A stretch of 64,000 nt of DNA from NCBI RefSeq assembly GCF_958295425.1, contig NC_081138.1, positions 3,060,001 through 3,124,000 on the forward strand, written 5' to 3'. This document shows positions 35,901-49,534 of this stretch, piece by piece. Positions within the stretch are counted from its first letter, which is position 1; each line of letters opens with the position of its first letter. The DNA comes from Solea solea (lineage: Eukaryota; Chordata; Actinopteri; Pleuronectiformes; Soleidae). The notes beneath the pieces are model-generated. The model was given only the letters and a program-made list of their open reading frames with translations. It had not been told where the DNA came from and did not search any database. Position numbers and translations under genes: made by a program.

Positions 35901-38900
35901 ACAACAAAGTTCCCTGCACCTCTGACAGAACAGGTCACTGGACACAACCAAGGCTTTGTTTTGTTTCTTTCCTGCTTCAAACTCAACACTTCAAACTCTT
36001 TTGTTTGGTTAAGAAAGGCTGGAATTAAGGTGGTCAATGAGCAGTGAATAAGATCCACATCTGAACAAAAGCATCAGTTGTTTCCGTCCCCGTAAACGTC
36101 CTCAAATAAAATTTGTTTATGTTCTCGTGGATGCAGTTAATTACGAAAGCAGCAAAGGAGGAAGCCGGATGTTAGATTATATCATATTAGATTATCGAGG
36201 ATGATGGGGTGGGTCAACAAAATATCAGATGTTAACAGAGGAGAACTCCGAGAGTCGTTATGAACAGACAATAAAGGCGACATAAATCTTAATCCAACAC
36301 TGTCTGGGTTAGAAAATGTTGCTATATGTCGTACCACAGAGCATGAATGAACACTGTTTGTTGTCATTAAAATCTGCAGACTGCTAATTGAATGAGCAGC
36401 ACATCTGTGATGAGTCCTGGAGCTTTTCTGTTGCTTCATAAATCACAATGAATATAAAGCAAACCTGAACTGTAGAGACTCCAGAGATATTGCAGAGACA
36501 ACAGTGTGGGCGCTGTAAAAACGTCTCACAGTTAATGCGCGGCAGAGGCTCCGTTTACCTTCAGCAACATGGCTGAAGGGTGTCACACTCAGTAATTCAT
36601 ACTGAAAAAGCATTTTTTCCACATTTGTGAATGTGTTTCAATACAAGTTGAGTTCTCTATTTCATCTGCAACTTGATCAAGAAATCACATTCCCTAAAGC
36701 ATGCCAGCAGACTTCATTACACTGACGCCAAACCATCGTTGTTTTCTATAACCCTGCGACTCACTGTAAAGTCTGAGGCCAAGCCTCGCAGGAGTTGGGG
36801 ACAGAAAAACGCCGATTGCTTTCCAGATCTTTTTTTTTTTTCATTCCAATACGCAACATGTGAGTCGATTGAAAGAGACGTACAGTATAAATTCTGTTAG
36901 GATCAAGCAAAGTGAGAAACCTCGCGCGGAACAAACACCTCAACCTCGTCCCTGCAGTCACTGAACACGCGGCGCCATGTGTTTTGTTTCAGCGCTCGTG
37001 AACTGCAGCAAAACAATCTGCCATTTGTTGTCTCAGAGGGACAGAGTACTACACACTTGATTGGCAGGTGTGTGTGTGTGTGTGTATCCGGGCAAAACCT
37101 CCCAGGCTGCGAGCAAAGCCATCGAAATGTGTTTGTAAGACCCCGCGATCTGTTGTCTGTAATGAGCACGATCCAGAGGTTTACTGTGTGCCACACGAGG
37201 CAGGCTACGGGTGAACGGACAGGGCTGAAGAGGCGTAATGACTCAAATGGAGAGACAGAAGAGACGGGAGACGGGATCCAAGCGGGATCCTTCGGGAAAG
37301 GATAAAGACTCTCATAAAGTGAGCTCACAAACCTTAGCCAAAATGACATTGCTCATTTACATGTCTATTGTCAACAGAAGTGCACATCAATCACAGAACA
37401 AATTGGATGTAGTCTTCTGCTTTGCCAGTTGAGGACCACCCAGAAGCAAAAATATTGAAAAGTCTTCTTATGACCAACATGATAATGAGGCCACCTGGAT
37501 TTATTTTGATTTTATAGCTGTAGAATTGTCAAAAAAAAGTCCAATGTTCAAAGATAACGTTCACTTTCGATATCCGTTTAGGAATTACGGTACTGAGAAG
37601 CTGACGTCACCAACGTGTGATGCGCTGCGATTGGACGATGTCGTTCGTCGGAGGTCCTGAGGTTCTACCGTAATGACAAGTATAAGGGTGCAAAAGCTCT
37701 ATTTCTCTGCTTTCCTATATCCATCCATTCATCTTCTACCGCTTCATCCTCAAATGGTTTAGGAGTTATTCTAATGGGAACTACAGATGCCAAATCCTGT
37801 CGGCGACGTCAGGATGGTAACAGAAAGGTTACATTTCTTCTTAATTTATTTTGAATGAACCTTCTGGTTACGAGCCCAATTCCTTTCCTCTTGGCCATGG
37901 GCTGCCCAAATCCCAGCTAAACCTTTTAAGGGTGGCTTTTTAAAAGGGCAGAGGATTTGTCTTTGTTTTGGAAGACTCGCTGGTGGCGAGGAGACATGTC
38001 CAGCTTCTTACTGCCTTCATCTGAGCAACTGCACCCGCCAAACGGAACATAATCTCCTGCCAGGCCCATTTGCAGTAGCTCTCCTCTTACTGATCCCATG
38101 CTCTTGATTCAGTGTTAGGATTATGATTTAGTATCTCTGTTGCTAAAGACCGCCAAAGATTATGTGTCACAGACCTCTATTGTTGTTGTTGTTCAACCAC
38201 TATCCATAAGCTCTTATCCTTTGATGTAGGGTAGGAGCTGATCTGAGCTGACGTTACGTGAGAGATATGGGACACAGAGGCAAGCATCCATGCTCACATT
38301 TACACCTATGGTCTAAGGACCTTTTCCCTGTGAACCACAGCACTGCCCTCTAATGATGTCGTCCAGAAACTATTAAAAACACTTCAATTAGCCCACATGC
38401 TCCTTAAATTACAAATAGTTACAGTCTAGAAAAAGCCGGACTTAAGTGCAGGACTTGTTACATAACTCAAAAACCTATTAAGTTATGGCGTGAGGAAAGG
38501 CAGACACAGAATAACTCTACCATGGGCGGAAAGGGCTGGTGAAAAATGAAAGTTCACAAAAGGCAACAAAACATCCCAAACTGAACCAAAGGGTATTAGA
38601 CAAAAAGGCAGTTCATGAAAACAAGCTACAACAAAAACAACAAGGAAGGAATACACAAGGGGAGGAGCTTAAGAGACAGGTGAGGGGTGGCACACAGGTG
38701 AATGACATCAGGGATATCGACCAATATGTCTCGCATTTCTGTTTGAGGCCTGTAAAGTAAATCATTATGGGGGATTAACAGACAGACAGGGAGATGTGAA
38801 TTGCAATTATAGATACAGTAGATATGTGTATATTTTTTAATTCTCGGTCTACTGAAGTACTATCTTTTTAAATTTGGAACTCATTTTGGGTCTCGCACAG

Positions 38901-40261
38901 TTTGCATGAACTACTCTTTTCTAAAAAAATCTAAAGAAACTGTTCACATTTCAAATTTAACACGCAAAATCTGTACAACTACAGTGTTTTTTGAAGTAAA
39001 ACATTGTTTTTCTTCATTTTAAATTGTAAATATACAATTTTAACATTGCAGTAAATCAAATATTGAAAGTTATTCTGGAAAAATGGGCAAAAGCACTTCT
39101 CACAGGACATTTTTTTGGTCCTTAAATTAAGCACAAAAGTCTAGACGCACATTTTGAGGGTTAATGACTTTCATTCATTAGCTGTCAGTAATAACTGCAT
39201 CGTCACCACAGTTGTTAGTCAGAAAACGTAACCTTGACCTTATGAAAATAATAGCGTCTGCCTCGTCTTTCATTCCTAAAATTAATTCTCTCTGCAGCGT
39301 GACAAAATATATTTAAAATAACAATGATAAACCTGAAGTCCTTTTATTTTGTAACTAATGTGTGGACTGCTAAATGTGTTGTGGTGAATTTGTGGACACC
39401 CACTGCATCCAAGCCCCAAAATAAACGTTGGTTTATTTTGCGGTCCATGAATCTGTGTGTGTTTGTTCATTCTGGCCGACACCGCGGCGTGTGTGAAACA
39501 CAATTCCCCGCTGCACTATTGCCAGACACCGACACCGCTTCCACTGCTAGAAAATACTGACTTGTTAACTGGCATGTTGCAACACGCCACTTGCCTTTGT
39601 CTGAGCTCATCATTTATCATGAAGTGAGATGATTTCAGGGTTTGACTGAACGACAAAAACTACAAAACTGAATCCCAAATCCCCATTTCCTCTCTCGCCC
39701 CCAATTCAATCACTAGAATTGTGAGTAATATTATACCACACTGTATATTCTTTATTACTGACCCTGCAGAAATCTTCCATTTTTATTGCCACTGTAGAGC
39801 AGACTGTAAGATTTCCACACAAAAGGTAACAGCTGCTGTAGAATATATATTATTATTTGAAATAAATGTTCCTCGCAGCTCTTTTGAGGCACATTTCCTC
39901 GTTGTTTGGCCCAAAAGAGGCTTGATTTTGATCTAATCTGGACAGACTGACACAAAGATGCCAGGATGAGATTTATAACCCACATTAATGTCAAAGTATT
40001 TCCTTTTCCCTTTTTCTTTCTTGCGTCCAATTTACACTCTTATTAGCGCCTCGCTGTGTCCCAGTTCAAGAGCTGGATCCTCTGATGTCTTCATTCCTCC
40101 AGCTGGAGATGTCAAGCCAACACGGCCTGTCCTGTTTAAAGAACACGCCAAACGTGGTCAAACAGAAATTCAGCATTTGATAAAACCAGTAACTTTGTAC
40201 CGTTTAATGTGAGTTCGGTTGAGCTTTAAAGGACTGTGATCTAATTTCCAGTTTTCTTTTT

Positions 40262-40385
40262 GAATAAAAGTGTTAACCGGGGAAACTGCGAGTAAATCCT
40301 GACATGACAACGTAGTGGTTTCGTCTTGTGAGAGAATTTCATGAGATGAGTGAGGGAAATTGAAGATTTGTGGAGCAGAAACCCA
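40262..40385 (+). repeat. Repeat pair member 1 (GACATGACAACGTAGTGGTTTC)
   Basis: GTGTTAACCGGGGAAACTGC, then TGACATGACAACGTAGTGGT, and GGAAATTGAAGATTTGTGGA are shared in order with 44480-44590. The family is not identified. Confidence 0.6.
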
Positions 40386-41345
40386 TCACCGGGTTCTTGA
40401 ATAAAAACCCTGTTATTTCACAGCAGTGTATGACAACACCTGGTATTCTCTAACATATCAATCAGCCCGATCTGTGCTTTAGGAGTCGATCTGTGTAGAG
40501 AAACAGCAAAGTCCGTGCACAACTCAGAAATTCAATTTTGAAATCTGTTTTCTGTTTGCAGCTGGTGTGGAGAGAGAGTGTCGGGAGACTGGCAGAAAAG
40601 GGCTTGGATAAATTTCACGGCAACAAACTGGAGAGTGCCGAGGTTGAGTCTCTGGTGTGGAGGGCATTTGCCTCGGGGCCCCTTCATCTGCATTCTGTGT
40701 CCACAGAGAGTCCCCGAGCAAGCAAGTGGATTCTCGATCTCACATTCCATTCCAGCTGTGGTGATTTCTCGCCAGGAGTTGTTTAGTCTTTGAGTGATGG
40801 GTTGTACATGTGCGAGTACCCGGCCAACCTCCTCACATGACCTTAAAGCAAGTGTCCAACATCACGGTCTTCTTTATTTAAATGACGACCGTTCAAAGCA
40901 GTTGACATCACGGCTGCTGTTGTCTCTTCTTTGACCAACAGACGAGCAGCGGGATTAAAGCCTGGCTTACACTTGCTGCAGTGCATCTGGCACGAGCCAG
41001 AAATAATGTCATCACAGTCGGCCTTGGAGGAGAAGTTTTTAGTGGAGTAGTTTGCAAAGTCACACAAAGTTATACTCTATAAGCGCTTTCAAACACTGCA
41101 AGACACTCGTCTCTCAAACGTCTTTTATTGCTTTAATGTAGCCTCGATGAGGTGAAAACAAACCTCACGTGTAAGAAAGAGAAGGTCACAATGTCTTTGT
41201 ATTTCAGTGTAAGCACTATATATCGGCAGCAATAGGCAGACCAGACTCGTTTCTTTGTGGTAGTGCAGAATATATGCAACTGTGTGCAAGGGGTGATCGC
41301 GTTGTGCCACGTGGACCTAAAGCATGTGCAATCGATGCATAGTGT

Positions 41346-41807
41346 CAGAGCCGCCATTCCCTATATGCAGAGTACTCAGAGTGTGTGGGGCCCCAAGTAC
41401 CTGGTGGGGGCCCCCAAAATTAAGGTTGATAAAAAATATCGTGATAATCATCACATTAGTTATGAACAGGCCCACCGTTGTTGTTTTTTAATTATGTATG
41501 CTATCCCTGAATTCAGGCAAATTAGATGTTTTCACCTAATATGTAAAAAGAGCCCCCACCCCTTCCCCCGAAATGGTACAATCTTCGAATTGATCGTCTT
41601 TTTGCAACGGAGTGAGCTCCGGTTCTCTGGTTTCCCATATTATTTCTTTATCAAGCTGTTCTTGAACTGCGAGATGACGCCCGTGCACGCCTTGCAGCTA
41701 AGTCTGCCGGGCTGATGTTGACATGTCACACGGACAAAAGTCGTGCAAAGCAGGAAGCCCACTGACCAATTACGCTTAGGGCCCCCAAAAACTGAGCAGC
41801 GGCCCTG
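41346..41807. mobile_element. hAT-type MITE (462 bp)
   Basis: The ends CAGAGCCGCCATTCC and the inverse of CTGAGCAGCGGCCCTG are both followed by GGGGCCCCC-like stretches. The flanking 8-mers CATAGTGT (41338-41345) and CATACAGT (41808-41815) agree at six positions, as for an aged hAT target duplication. The plus-strand open frame that spans it (41257-41715) is not treated as a gene because it starts outside and runs through the element. Confidence 0.75.
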
Positions 41808-41819
41808 CATACAGTCACA

Positions 41820-42050
41820 AAAATGGTAAATGTTCTGTATTTTTATCTCGCTTTTTCTCGTCTTGATGAACACTCAAAGCTGCTTTGCATGACAGTTTTG
41901 CCATTCACGAGCAGCACTTCCGTACCCATTCATTCAGTAAGGAGCAACTTGGGGTTAAGTGTCTTTGCCCAGGGACACATCGACATGGACTGGTAGATGC
42001 TGGAAGTATGACTCGGGTCTTACGGGAGGCATTTCCTTGATCTGAAAGAG
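41820..42050 (-). mobile_element. Second tRNA-like repeat family, copy 2
   Basis: Minus-oriented copy with the ATGGTAAATGTTCTGTATTT end at its left, GTGTCTTTGCCCAGGGACAC inside and a decayed head at its right. It directly follows the hAT-type MITE. Confidence 0.6.
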
Positions 42051-43779
42051 CCGACCTAACGTCCTCAGGATACTATTCAGAGCTCAGGAGCTCACTTCTG
42101 TAGTGAATTTGTGAGAAAAAAATTACCATTTGGGGCATTCCTGAGATATTGCATTCATAGTAATTAGAATTCAATGCTTCACATGAAAGGCTCCATGGTA
42201 AAATATTATTTAAATTAAGTGATATTGCAATTTGATAATATTAACCTCTATAAATAAATAAAAACTGAGTGTACTTTGAAATACAGTTTAAGATGTGCTG
42301 ACTATCTTGTGGGTCAAACTTTGTGGCCCAACAGAGCGACAGTTCTGCCCCTCCAGAGAGTAAAAAAATGACTTTAATGTGGATTAAAAGGATGAAGAGA
42401 AAGTTTACACCGGGTCCAGACAGTCAGTCGACCTTCACTGCTCCCCCACTTGGAATATAAAATCTAGTCTGGTTATTTTTCGCTTTTATATTTATATATT
42501 TATATACTGTGCAAAAGTCTTCTGCTGTTTTAGCAAAGCTATAATGACCGTACAATATTTCTCCGTCGCTTTAGTGGAACAAAAAACCGCTTCTCCAGGT
42601 TAAAGTGTCAAGTATTTAGTGTGACCTACCCTTACACTTGGAAAAACAGCACAACCCTGTCTCATTAAACCTGGAGTGGAACCCTAATTTATGTTATTGG
42701 TAAAAAAAAAGGTCTATTACACCAGGGGACTGACACTTTTGCACAGTACTGTGTATAGAATGTCTTGTTTTTGGTGGCGTTTCACTGCACACAGTTCCAT
42801 ACATGTGCTGTCAATCATCCTGGGAGCGATGGCGCAGCCAGGCTACCGGGGATCGTAACAACTGGACATTTAATTAGCTGCAGTCCAGCAGGAGGCTGCA
42901 CAGAAATGCCTTTAAAATGGAAATTGTATTTTAACACACTTACTTATGACCCGTCATCTCCCCGACTGTGAACAAAAGTGTTAACCCTGATTTAAAATAT
43001 TAAAAATGTAATTAAAATATTTTCTTTTTGACCGCACTTCACAGTGTGATGTTCCTATGGCGATATATAGCACCCGTGCCCTTAATTTCAGAGCTGTGGA
43101 TGTGTGCCAGGATTAGAATTTGAAATTCTAATCTCCTCAGTGTAACATCACTGCAGCGATAAGATCAGTCTTCCATCTCGGCTCTTCCGCCGTCTGTCCA
43201 GTTGCTATCTGAGCCGTCTCTTTCCCTGTATCTTTCCTTCTTTCTCTTGTTTCTCAACGACAAAGACAGACACAAACACGCATGTAGTGCATCTGCACAT
43301 ACATTTTCCCCTCACACATAGTGAACGAATACTTTATAGAAGCAATACAGTGCCTAAGAGCCATTCATAGCAGATGTAGGAAGACTCAAAGATGAACAGT
43401 TGATACTTACACTCTCACTTAAATAAATACTTCCCTGTAAATGCCACAGAGTGACACCAAGTGAAACCTCGTTACCCACCCTCTCATATTGTCTGGCGCG
43501 CAGTTCGGGAGCTTTATGAGGTAAAAAGAGGTCAGTGTTTGATCAAAGGAACAACTTCTCTGCGCCCGATTTACTGTCCTTAGTCAACTATGGCCAAAAG
43601 CATTATCATGATTGAGAAAAATTCGAAACTTTTAAACTTCAGGAAACAACAAGCTCCTGTTAAAGGAACATTTCACAAATCTGATTACGTGTTACATCTC
43701 AAAGTGTGATATCGATATATGATATATATATACTGAACCTATGTTATATTCATATTGAAGAAAATGATGTTGCGATATA

Positions 43780-44392
43780 CAGAGGTGGAAAGTAATGAAT
43801 TTTACTCATGTTACTGTATTTGAGTGGGTTTTTTGTGTAGTGTAATAAATAAATTAAAAAAAAGATAAATTCATGCACTGGAAAGTGTTGAGGACAGGTG
43901 AATGATGAGGACAAGTGAGTGATGAGGACAGGTGAATAATGAGGATAGGTGAATGTTGAGGACAGGTGAATAATGAGGATAGGTGAATGTTGAGGATAGG
44001 TGAATGTTGAGGACAGGTGATTGATGAGGACAGGTGAGTGATGAGGACAGGTGAATAATGAGGACCGGTGAAGGTTGAGGATAGGTGAATAATGAGGACA
44101 GGTGAATGTTGAGGACAGGTGAATGATGAGGATAGGTGAATAATGAGGACAGGTGAATGTTGAGGACAGGTGAGTGATGAGGACAGGTGACTAATGAGGA
44201 CAGGTGAATAATGAGGATAGGTGAATGATGAGGACAAGTGAATTGGCATAATTGAGGTCCCTGAGTGAGTGAGAACATTAAAGCATTTGTGACCTTCGAC
44301 CCATTTTAAAGGTTTGCCTTAAATTAAAAACAATTTAAGTTTTAAAGTTTTTTTTACTTGAGTGGAATATTTCAGTACTCTTTCCACCTCTG
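43780..44392. mobile_element. Non-autonomous hAT element with 21-unit minisatellite
   Basis: The ends CAGAGGTGGAAAGTA and the inverse of TACTCTTTCCACCTCTG match well. The flanking 8-mers GCGATATA (43772-43779) and GTGATATA (44393-44400) differ at one base. Inside is the 17-bp minisatellite at 43887-44243, followed by the shared TTTGTGACCTTCGACCCATT block. There is no transposase. Confidence 0.9.
43887..44243 (+). repeat. 17-bp minisatellite, exactly 21 units
   Basis: The unit GATGAGGACAGGTGAAT, with variants at positions 1-3 (GTT, GAT, AAT) and 9-10 (GACA, GATA), fills 357 bp without gaps (21 x 17). The long minus-strand frames across it (His-Ser-Pro-rich) are an effect of the array lacking stop codons in those frames and are not genes. 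Confidence 0.95.
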
Positions 44393-44479
44393 GTGATATA
44401 TATGATACATTGAATTATAGCAGACAAGACTTTAAAAGTGTTTCACATCCGGTGACAATGAAAGTCATTTTTTCAACAT

Positions 44480-44590
44480 CTTAAATAACAGTGTTAGCTG
44501 TGGAGACTGCTTTTAAATACTGACATGACAATGTAGTGGTTTCTACCTGTGAAGGGGTGAGGAAAATTGAAGGTTTGTGGAACAAAAAGC
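44480..44590 (+). repeat. Repeat pair member 2
   Basis: GTGTTAGCTGTGGAGACTGC, TGACATGACAATGTAGTGGT and GAAAATTGAAGGTTTGTGGA match 40262-40385 in order. Confidence 0.6.
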
Positions 44591-45261
44591 TAAGTTAGTT
44601 AAATTACTTCTCTGCTTATTTTTTTTTATTTTTTTTTTTTACAGCGCCTTCGACTCTAACATGCCAACACAACCATTTACAAGCATCTATACATCTGTGC
44701 TAATTGCTTTAAACCACTACAGATAATCAAAAAGAGACAAATAATATTACTGAAAGAAACAGGAAAGATTTCTCCTCTGAGGCCCATGGATGTCTGCACA
44801 AGATGCTTTAACAATCAATTCAGCTGCAGTTAAGAAATGTCCTTGTGGACCAAGGACTGAAGTCTTCAAGCTGTAGTTTGTAACTTTTACATGAAAACAA
44901 ATGTCACACAGTGCTGATAAATCCCATTAGCTCAACATTTCTCAGTGTAGTAGTTTGTTTGTCGGGAAGAAGCACACAGCGCGAATAAAGCTTTCAGAAG
45001 TGCATTCTACCGCACACAATATCAAAATAGAGGATTTAAGCCTCTCACTAATATGATCATCCAATATTGTAAATGCGTCTTTTTGCCAACAGCAATCAAG
45101 CACTCCCTGCACAGCTGCATGACTACGTGCCTGTTCCAATCTGCCTGTGTCTGCACCACCTGGACGCAGTGTGGACAAGTAACGCTACAGTGGAAGACTG
45201 ATAAACAATACATGTCTCACCTGAGGACTGTAGAAAAAACTCGAGACGACGTTTCTCTCTC

Positions 45262-45293
<32 letters not shown>

Positions 45294-45957
45294 GCTGGGC
45301 GGAGGAGGTGGAGAAATCTAGGATCTCAGTGTTGTGGTAATTACCTGCAGGTCCACAGGGGACGAGGTTCAGCACTTGAACTTTAATGATTCATACAAAT
45401 ATTATGCACTTACCTCATAAACCAACCTGTTCCTGCAAAAGCATACCCGCCTCAACCCAGACTGAGAAACACTTTACTCTACATCTACCCATTTCCCAAC
45501 ATTGGAAGAAGAAGAAGCTGCCAGGTTGAACGCATTCGGGCTGCAAAGGGATTTAAGAAATCATGCACCTCTTGAAGTTTAACTTCACTTTCTTGTCACC
45601 CGGCTACTTTTTCCTTTCTTTCAGCGGTAACATAGCAACAGCTGCTCAGGAGAATACTTAGCAGCGCGTGCCCAGGAGCAGTGTGACTGGCATTTTTAAA
45701 CCGAGCTCTCTATGACTGTCACCTTAATCACATAAACACAACGGGAAGGTGGGAACAGAGTCGGATTCACACAAACCCCACTAACGATACATTACACTAC
45801 ACCAGCCAAGCTTGTTTTACAGAACATGGTGGATCCTATAATCTGTTACTCCTCCTGAATATACGACAGGATGACAGTTTCATCAGAATATTGCAGAAAA
45901 TACAGTGACCACAGTCACTTACTCATTATACACTCTTAAAAAGCTTATGAAATCATA

Positions 45958-46147
45958 AGTAGTTTAGTGGTATGTGGTCTTTGGGTTCAATTCCTGGCTC
46001 TGCTAGTCTACATGCGAATGTGTCCTTGGGCAAGACACTTAACCAGTGTGTGAAAGATGTGTGATAGAAAAGAAAAAGTGCTGCAATGTAGTGTAAAGCA
46101 GCTTTTTTTTAAAAAAAAAAGGGCCATTATAAATACAGACCATAAAT
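45958..46147 (+). mobile_element. Second tRNA-like repeat family, copy 3
   Basis: Plus-oriented: TAGTTTAGTGGTATG head, TTTGGGTTCAATTCCTGG (B-box-like), GTGTCCTTGGGCAAGACACT, AGTGTAAAGCAGC and an ATAAATACAGACCATAA end. No target duplication was resolved. Confidence 0.7.
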
Positions 46148-47837
46148 CATCAGCCATTTACAAAAACAGATTTTGCCTCCAAAAAAAATCTTATGGTGAA
46201 TCAGTGAAATTAAAGTAATTTATAATGTAATTTATTCAGTTAAAATGGGCTCTTACATTATTTCACAGCAGCCGGTGTTTCAGCCTCCAAATGATGGTTC
46301 CCTCAAACGTGTCTGTATTTAAATATTATCTACAAATGACAAAACTTCACACTGCAACTTTTAAATAGAAACCATTGTCAAATGGCTTCACACAATGCTG
46401 ATTCAGTCAATCACCTCCACATGATTCTCTCTGTGTTTCTCTCTGTGTTTCAATATTTTCCACAGTGCACACAGGGAACAGTAAGTTTCATGTCACTGCA
46501 GCAAACATGCCCAAGTATGACTGAAAACACAACGACAAAGTAAAAACACAACAAAGTACATTTTCGTCCATAAGTTGTGGTTTCAGCACTGCAGCTGTAT
46601 ACACACAAAGACTCCCTCAGTAAGGTCTGACAGTGTTGCTCGCCAGGGACCGCCTTCAGATGAAGGAAGGATACGAGACTTTAGGAAAGCGATGACACCA
46701 CATTCCTTGAAGGATGTGGTGGATCTCACTTATGCGGCAGAATCGTGCATTCTTATAAAGTATTTATGTTTATGACAGAAAGTCGCTAGTTGCTTTTTTA
46801 ATAAATTTTAAAAGGTCGCTAAATATGCACATGGAAACGGCACGAACCGTAAACAGACATTATTTCCCTTTCTTTCCCCTAGATCGGTCCATTCTGTCTG
46901 TTTCTGTTATTATATCTAATGTTTGGTGCCGTTTCCATGTGCATGTGGCCTAAATTAGGTTATGGTCACCAGCTACATAATCAGATAGTGTTTAGTACAG
47001 TGCTAAAATTCAATACTGACACTGACCAGGCAAAAAAACACAGCTTAAGTAGAGTCCACTTTTCCAAAAGGAAAAAAAAAAAGACTCTGGGCCAGTAACC
47101 TTAGACCTGCAGACTTGCAATAAAGACCTTATCAGCGACTGATGGCGGCAGTTGCCGTTTCTGGCAGTGTCCTCACGTTGGGGTCCCAGTGTGAAGTGTT
47201 TTATGACTTTGTTACTGGCACAACGATTGTTGACACTGTCTCACAGCATGATGATAGACTGCCGAGCTGAGCGTCTTTGACAGAGATGTCCATATGGATG
47301 TGCATCTCCCTTGGCGCCCATGTCTGATGGGCTCTTTATAAGGGGGGGTAAGACTCGGTGGCTCTGTCACAGCCCTTCAAGTTCACCACCTGTGTGGCTC
47401 TCGGTCAAATGACAGGTGTGGACTTCCTGCTTTCTTTCAGCGACTTCTGTTGCTTACTATAAACAGAAATATTTACAATTTATTGAATTGAATGTGTCCA
47501 TGGTCACAACACTAGGTGGCAATATGCGCTTGTTTCAGGTTGTGGACCAAAAACAACCCTTTAGCTGACGGCTATTTAGTCAAGAACCATAAACTAATGT
47601 CGTATTCACACCAGCCCTTCTTACTCCAATCCTTCAGTAAGTCTTGATGCAGCCCGGGAAACCAATTTCTTAAATTTAATGTGTCAGAAAAAACAGAAAT
47701 CCTTATTTATATTAAAGGTAATGGACCATGCCATTTTTGGTCACCCACTCTGTCCATCTTCACTGTTGTGAAGTGACCATGGAGGCTTTACAGAACTTTG
47801 ACTCAGTTTAATAAGCGGTCATCCAAAAATGGGATTG

Positions 47838-48026
47838 GGCAAATTGGACACTACTAAATTGACCATAGGTGTGAGAGTGGATGGTTGTTTGTCTCTATGT
47901 GTAGTCCTATTGGCAACCTGGCGACCTGTCCAGGGTGAACCCCGCCTTTCGCCCTATGTCAGGGTCACCCAGCGTCACTCCTCATGTGAAGGATAAAGCG
48001 GTAGAAGATGAGTGAGTGAGTGAGTA
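47838..48026 (+). mobile_element. tRNA-SINE, 5'-truncated copy
   Basis: Plus-oriented 3' part: AAATTGACCATAGGTGTGAG, GGTTGTTTGTCTCTATGTG, GGCGACCTGTCCAGGGTGAA, GGATAAAGCGGTAGAAGATG and a (GAGT)n tail. The tRNA head is absent. Confidence 0.85.
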
Positions 48027-49288
48027 TAGAAATATCAGGATAATGGTGCATTTATACCAAATGTGATAAAGTCAATGCAAATTTGCAATTAGATGCAGAA
48101 ATGTGAATCATGTGAGTGACACAAATCAAGCAACACAATGCAACAAAAATACACTTCAAGTTAGGTGTGAACGCTGCTTAAAGCCAATTTCACACTCACT
48201 GTACAGCGCTGAGGAGTCTTTGCAGTCGCTGTAACTCTGATAACTGAGCGTCAGCAGCTACACTCGGCACAATCTTTCACCAGAGGGATTTGTTGACTGA
48301 TACGACCCGCCACAGAAATGCAGATGAGACGTGACACGGGGAATAATGCATGAAACCGGGTTTAATTTAGCCCAACACCACGGCTACTCCGCTATGCTCT
48401 GTGATTGGTTGGGGTGCCGTAGTTGCCGCAGATCAAATTTCCAGCGTACTGGAAATGAGATCAGGGCTCACAACACGTTGGGGAGACATCAGCAGGTTCC
48501 CACAGGCCATATCTTTCAATATTTTACATCAGCAACTGCTGATCACTTGCCAATTAGGGGTGATTAGCCACGACTTGCAAAACTCATTGGCAAGAGAGTA
48601 TAAAAGATCCCTGATCAACCTGTAGTTCAGCTCACGTTTGGAACAGCACTTCCTAATCTTATGTGTAATTGCGTCAGCTACACAAACTACCGTGACTTCA
48701 TACCAGTCCAACACAATGTTCGCCAAACAAAAAAAAAAAAGAAAAGCAGACGCATTCAACAAAGGGTAGCGATGAAGGACATACAGCATTCTTCCGTTCA
48801 GTGCTCTTCCTTCACGGCGTGTGCAGAAGACAAGCTTTGTTCGAGAGTTAGAAGCTTTTCTCTACGGTCACATTTAAGCGATGGTTCTCTGTCGGCCAGT
48901 CAACTCACAGCAGTGTTTCTAGCTCCACCGTGTAGGAGCCTGTCCACTGTGCTTGGTGCTCCAACAGAATTATTTTACCAGGATAATCCCATTGAGATTG
49001 CAAATCTCTTTTCCAAGGGACGCTCTGGCCAAGAGGCGGTAGCAACAAACACACACATCGACAAAGACAACTCCTCCAAATTACAATAGAACAATAACAG
49101 ACATTAGAGAGCCTAACGATCATTGCAAATAGTTGCGTGACATGGTTGCGTGATTTTAGAGTTTTTCCTATGGAAAGTCCCAAATTAAAAGGAAATTACT
49201 ACATTTTTATAATCCAGAGGGGAAACACTGGTTTAGCAGGCGTCAGACTGAGCTGACCGGTGATAAGAAATATTTCAGGGACACATAT

Positions 49289-49346
49289 CCCTCCATCCAT
49301 CCATCTTCTACCGCTTTATCCTCCACCAGAGGGTCGCAGGGGGTAA
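49289..49346 (-). mobile_element. SINE tail-only insertion (58 bp) with target duplication
   Basis: Only the last ~58 bp of the SINE (minus orientation, GGATAAAGCGGTAGAAGATG then GATGGA tail) is present. It is flanked by GGACACATAT at 49279-49288 and 49347-49356. This is a complete but extremely 5'-truncated retrotransposition event. Confidence 0.85.
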
Positions 49347-49534
49347 GGACACATATTTCTTGTTTTATTCTTTTCTTTTCATTTCCTACTTTATTTGAAT
49401 TGTGCTTATTTATTTTCTCCCCTAGCTCAGACCACTACTTAATGATTTATGCTTATATGCATTGTTGATATGTAAATTCATAAAATAAAATAAAATCTGA
49501 TTAGTAAAAAAAACAAAAGGATGTGATGGATTAC

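Larger units (their letters stand above)
26811..43779. other. Non-coding stretch right of the transmembrane exon
   Basis: No exon of syt7 or any other known gene could be supported. The expected short first syt7 exon (start codon plus about ten luminal residues, ending on a single G before GT) was searched for on the minus strand without a convincing hit. Recognised content: a TTAA-MITE (27472), a SINE (29282), a foldback element (29513), an hAT relative (32585), a hAT-type MITE (41346) and scattered short repeats. A TATA-containing GC-richer patch lies near 32000-32210. Confidence 0.6.

Noticed and set aside
40538..40786. Plus-strand 82-codon frame after a TTTGCAG
   Set aside because: An acceptor-like site is present but no donor or recognisable protein; left unassigned.
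41257..41715. 152-codon plus-strand frame
   Set aside because: It begins outside and runs into the hAT-type MITE at 41346-41807; no transposase motif.
43854..44278. Two overlapping minus-strand frames of 131 and 135 codons, Ser/His/Pro-rich
   Set aside because: They are translations of the 17-bp minisatellite, whose unit is not a multiple of three and simply lacks stops in these frames.
45411..45480. Good minus-strand donor (GTAAGT at 45415-45410) as a candidate first syt7 exon
   Set aside because: Upstream frames from nearby ATGs hit a stop before the donor, and the phase does not fit the transmembrane exon.
48595..49089. TATAAAAG at 48599 followed by a 142-codon plus-strand frame
   Set aside because: The frame has a poly-Lys stretch from an A run and no similarity; promoter-like text alone is not enough.
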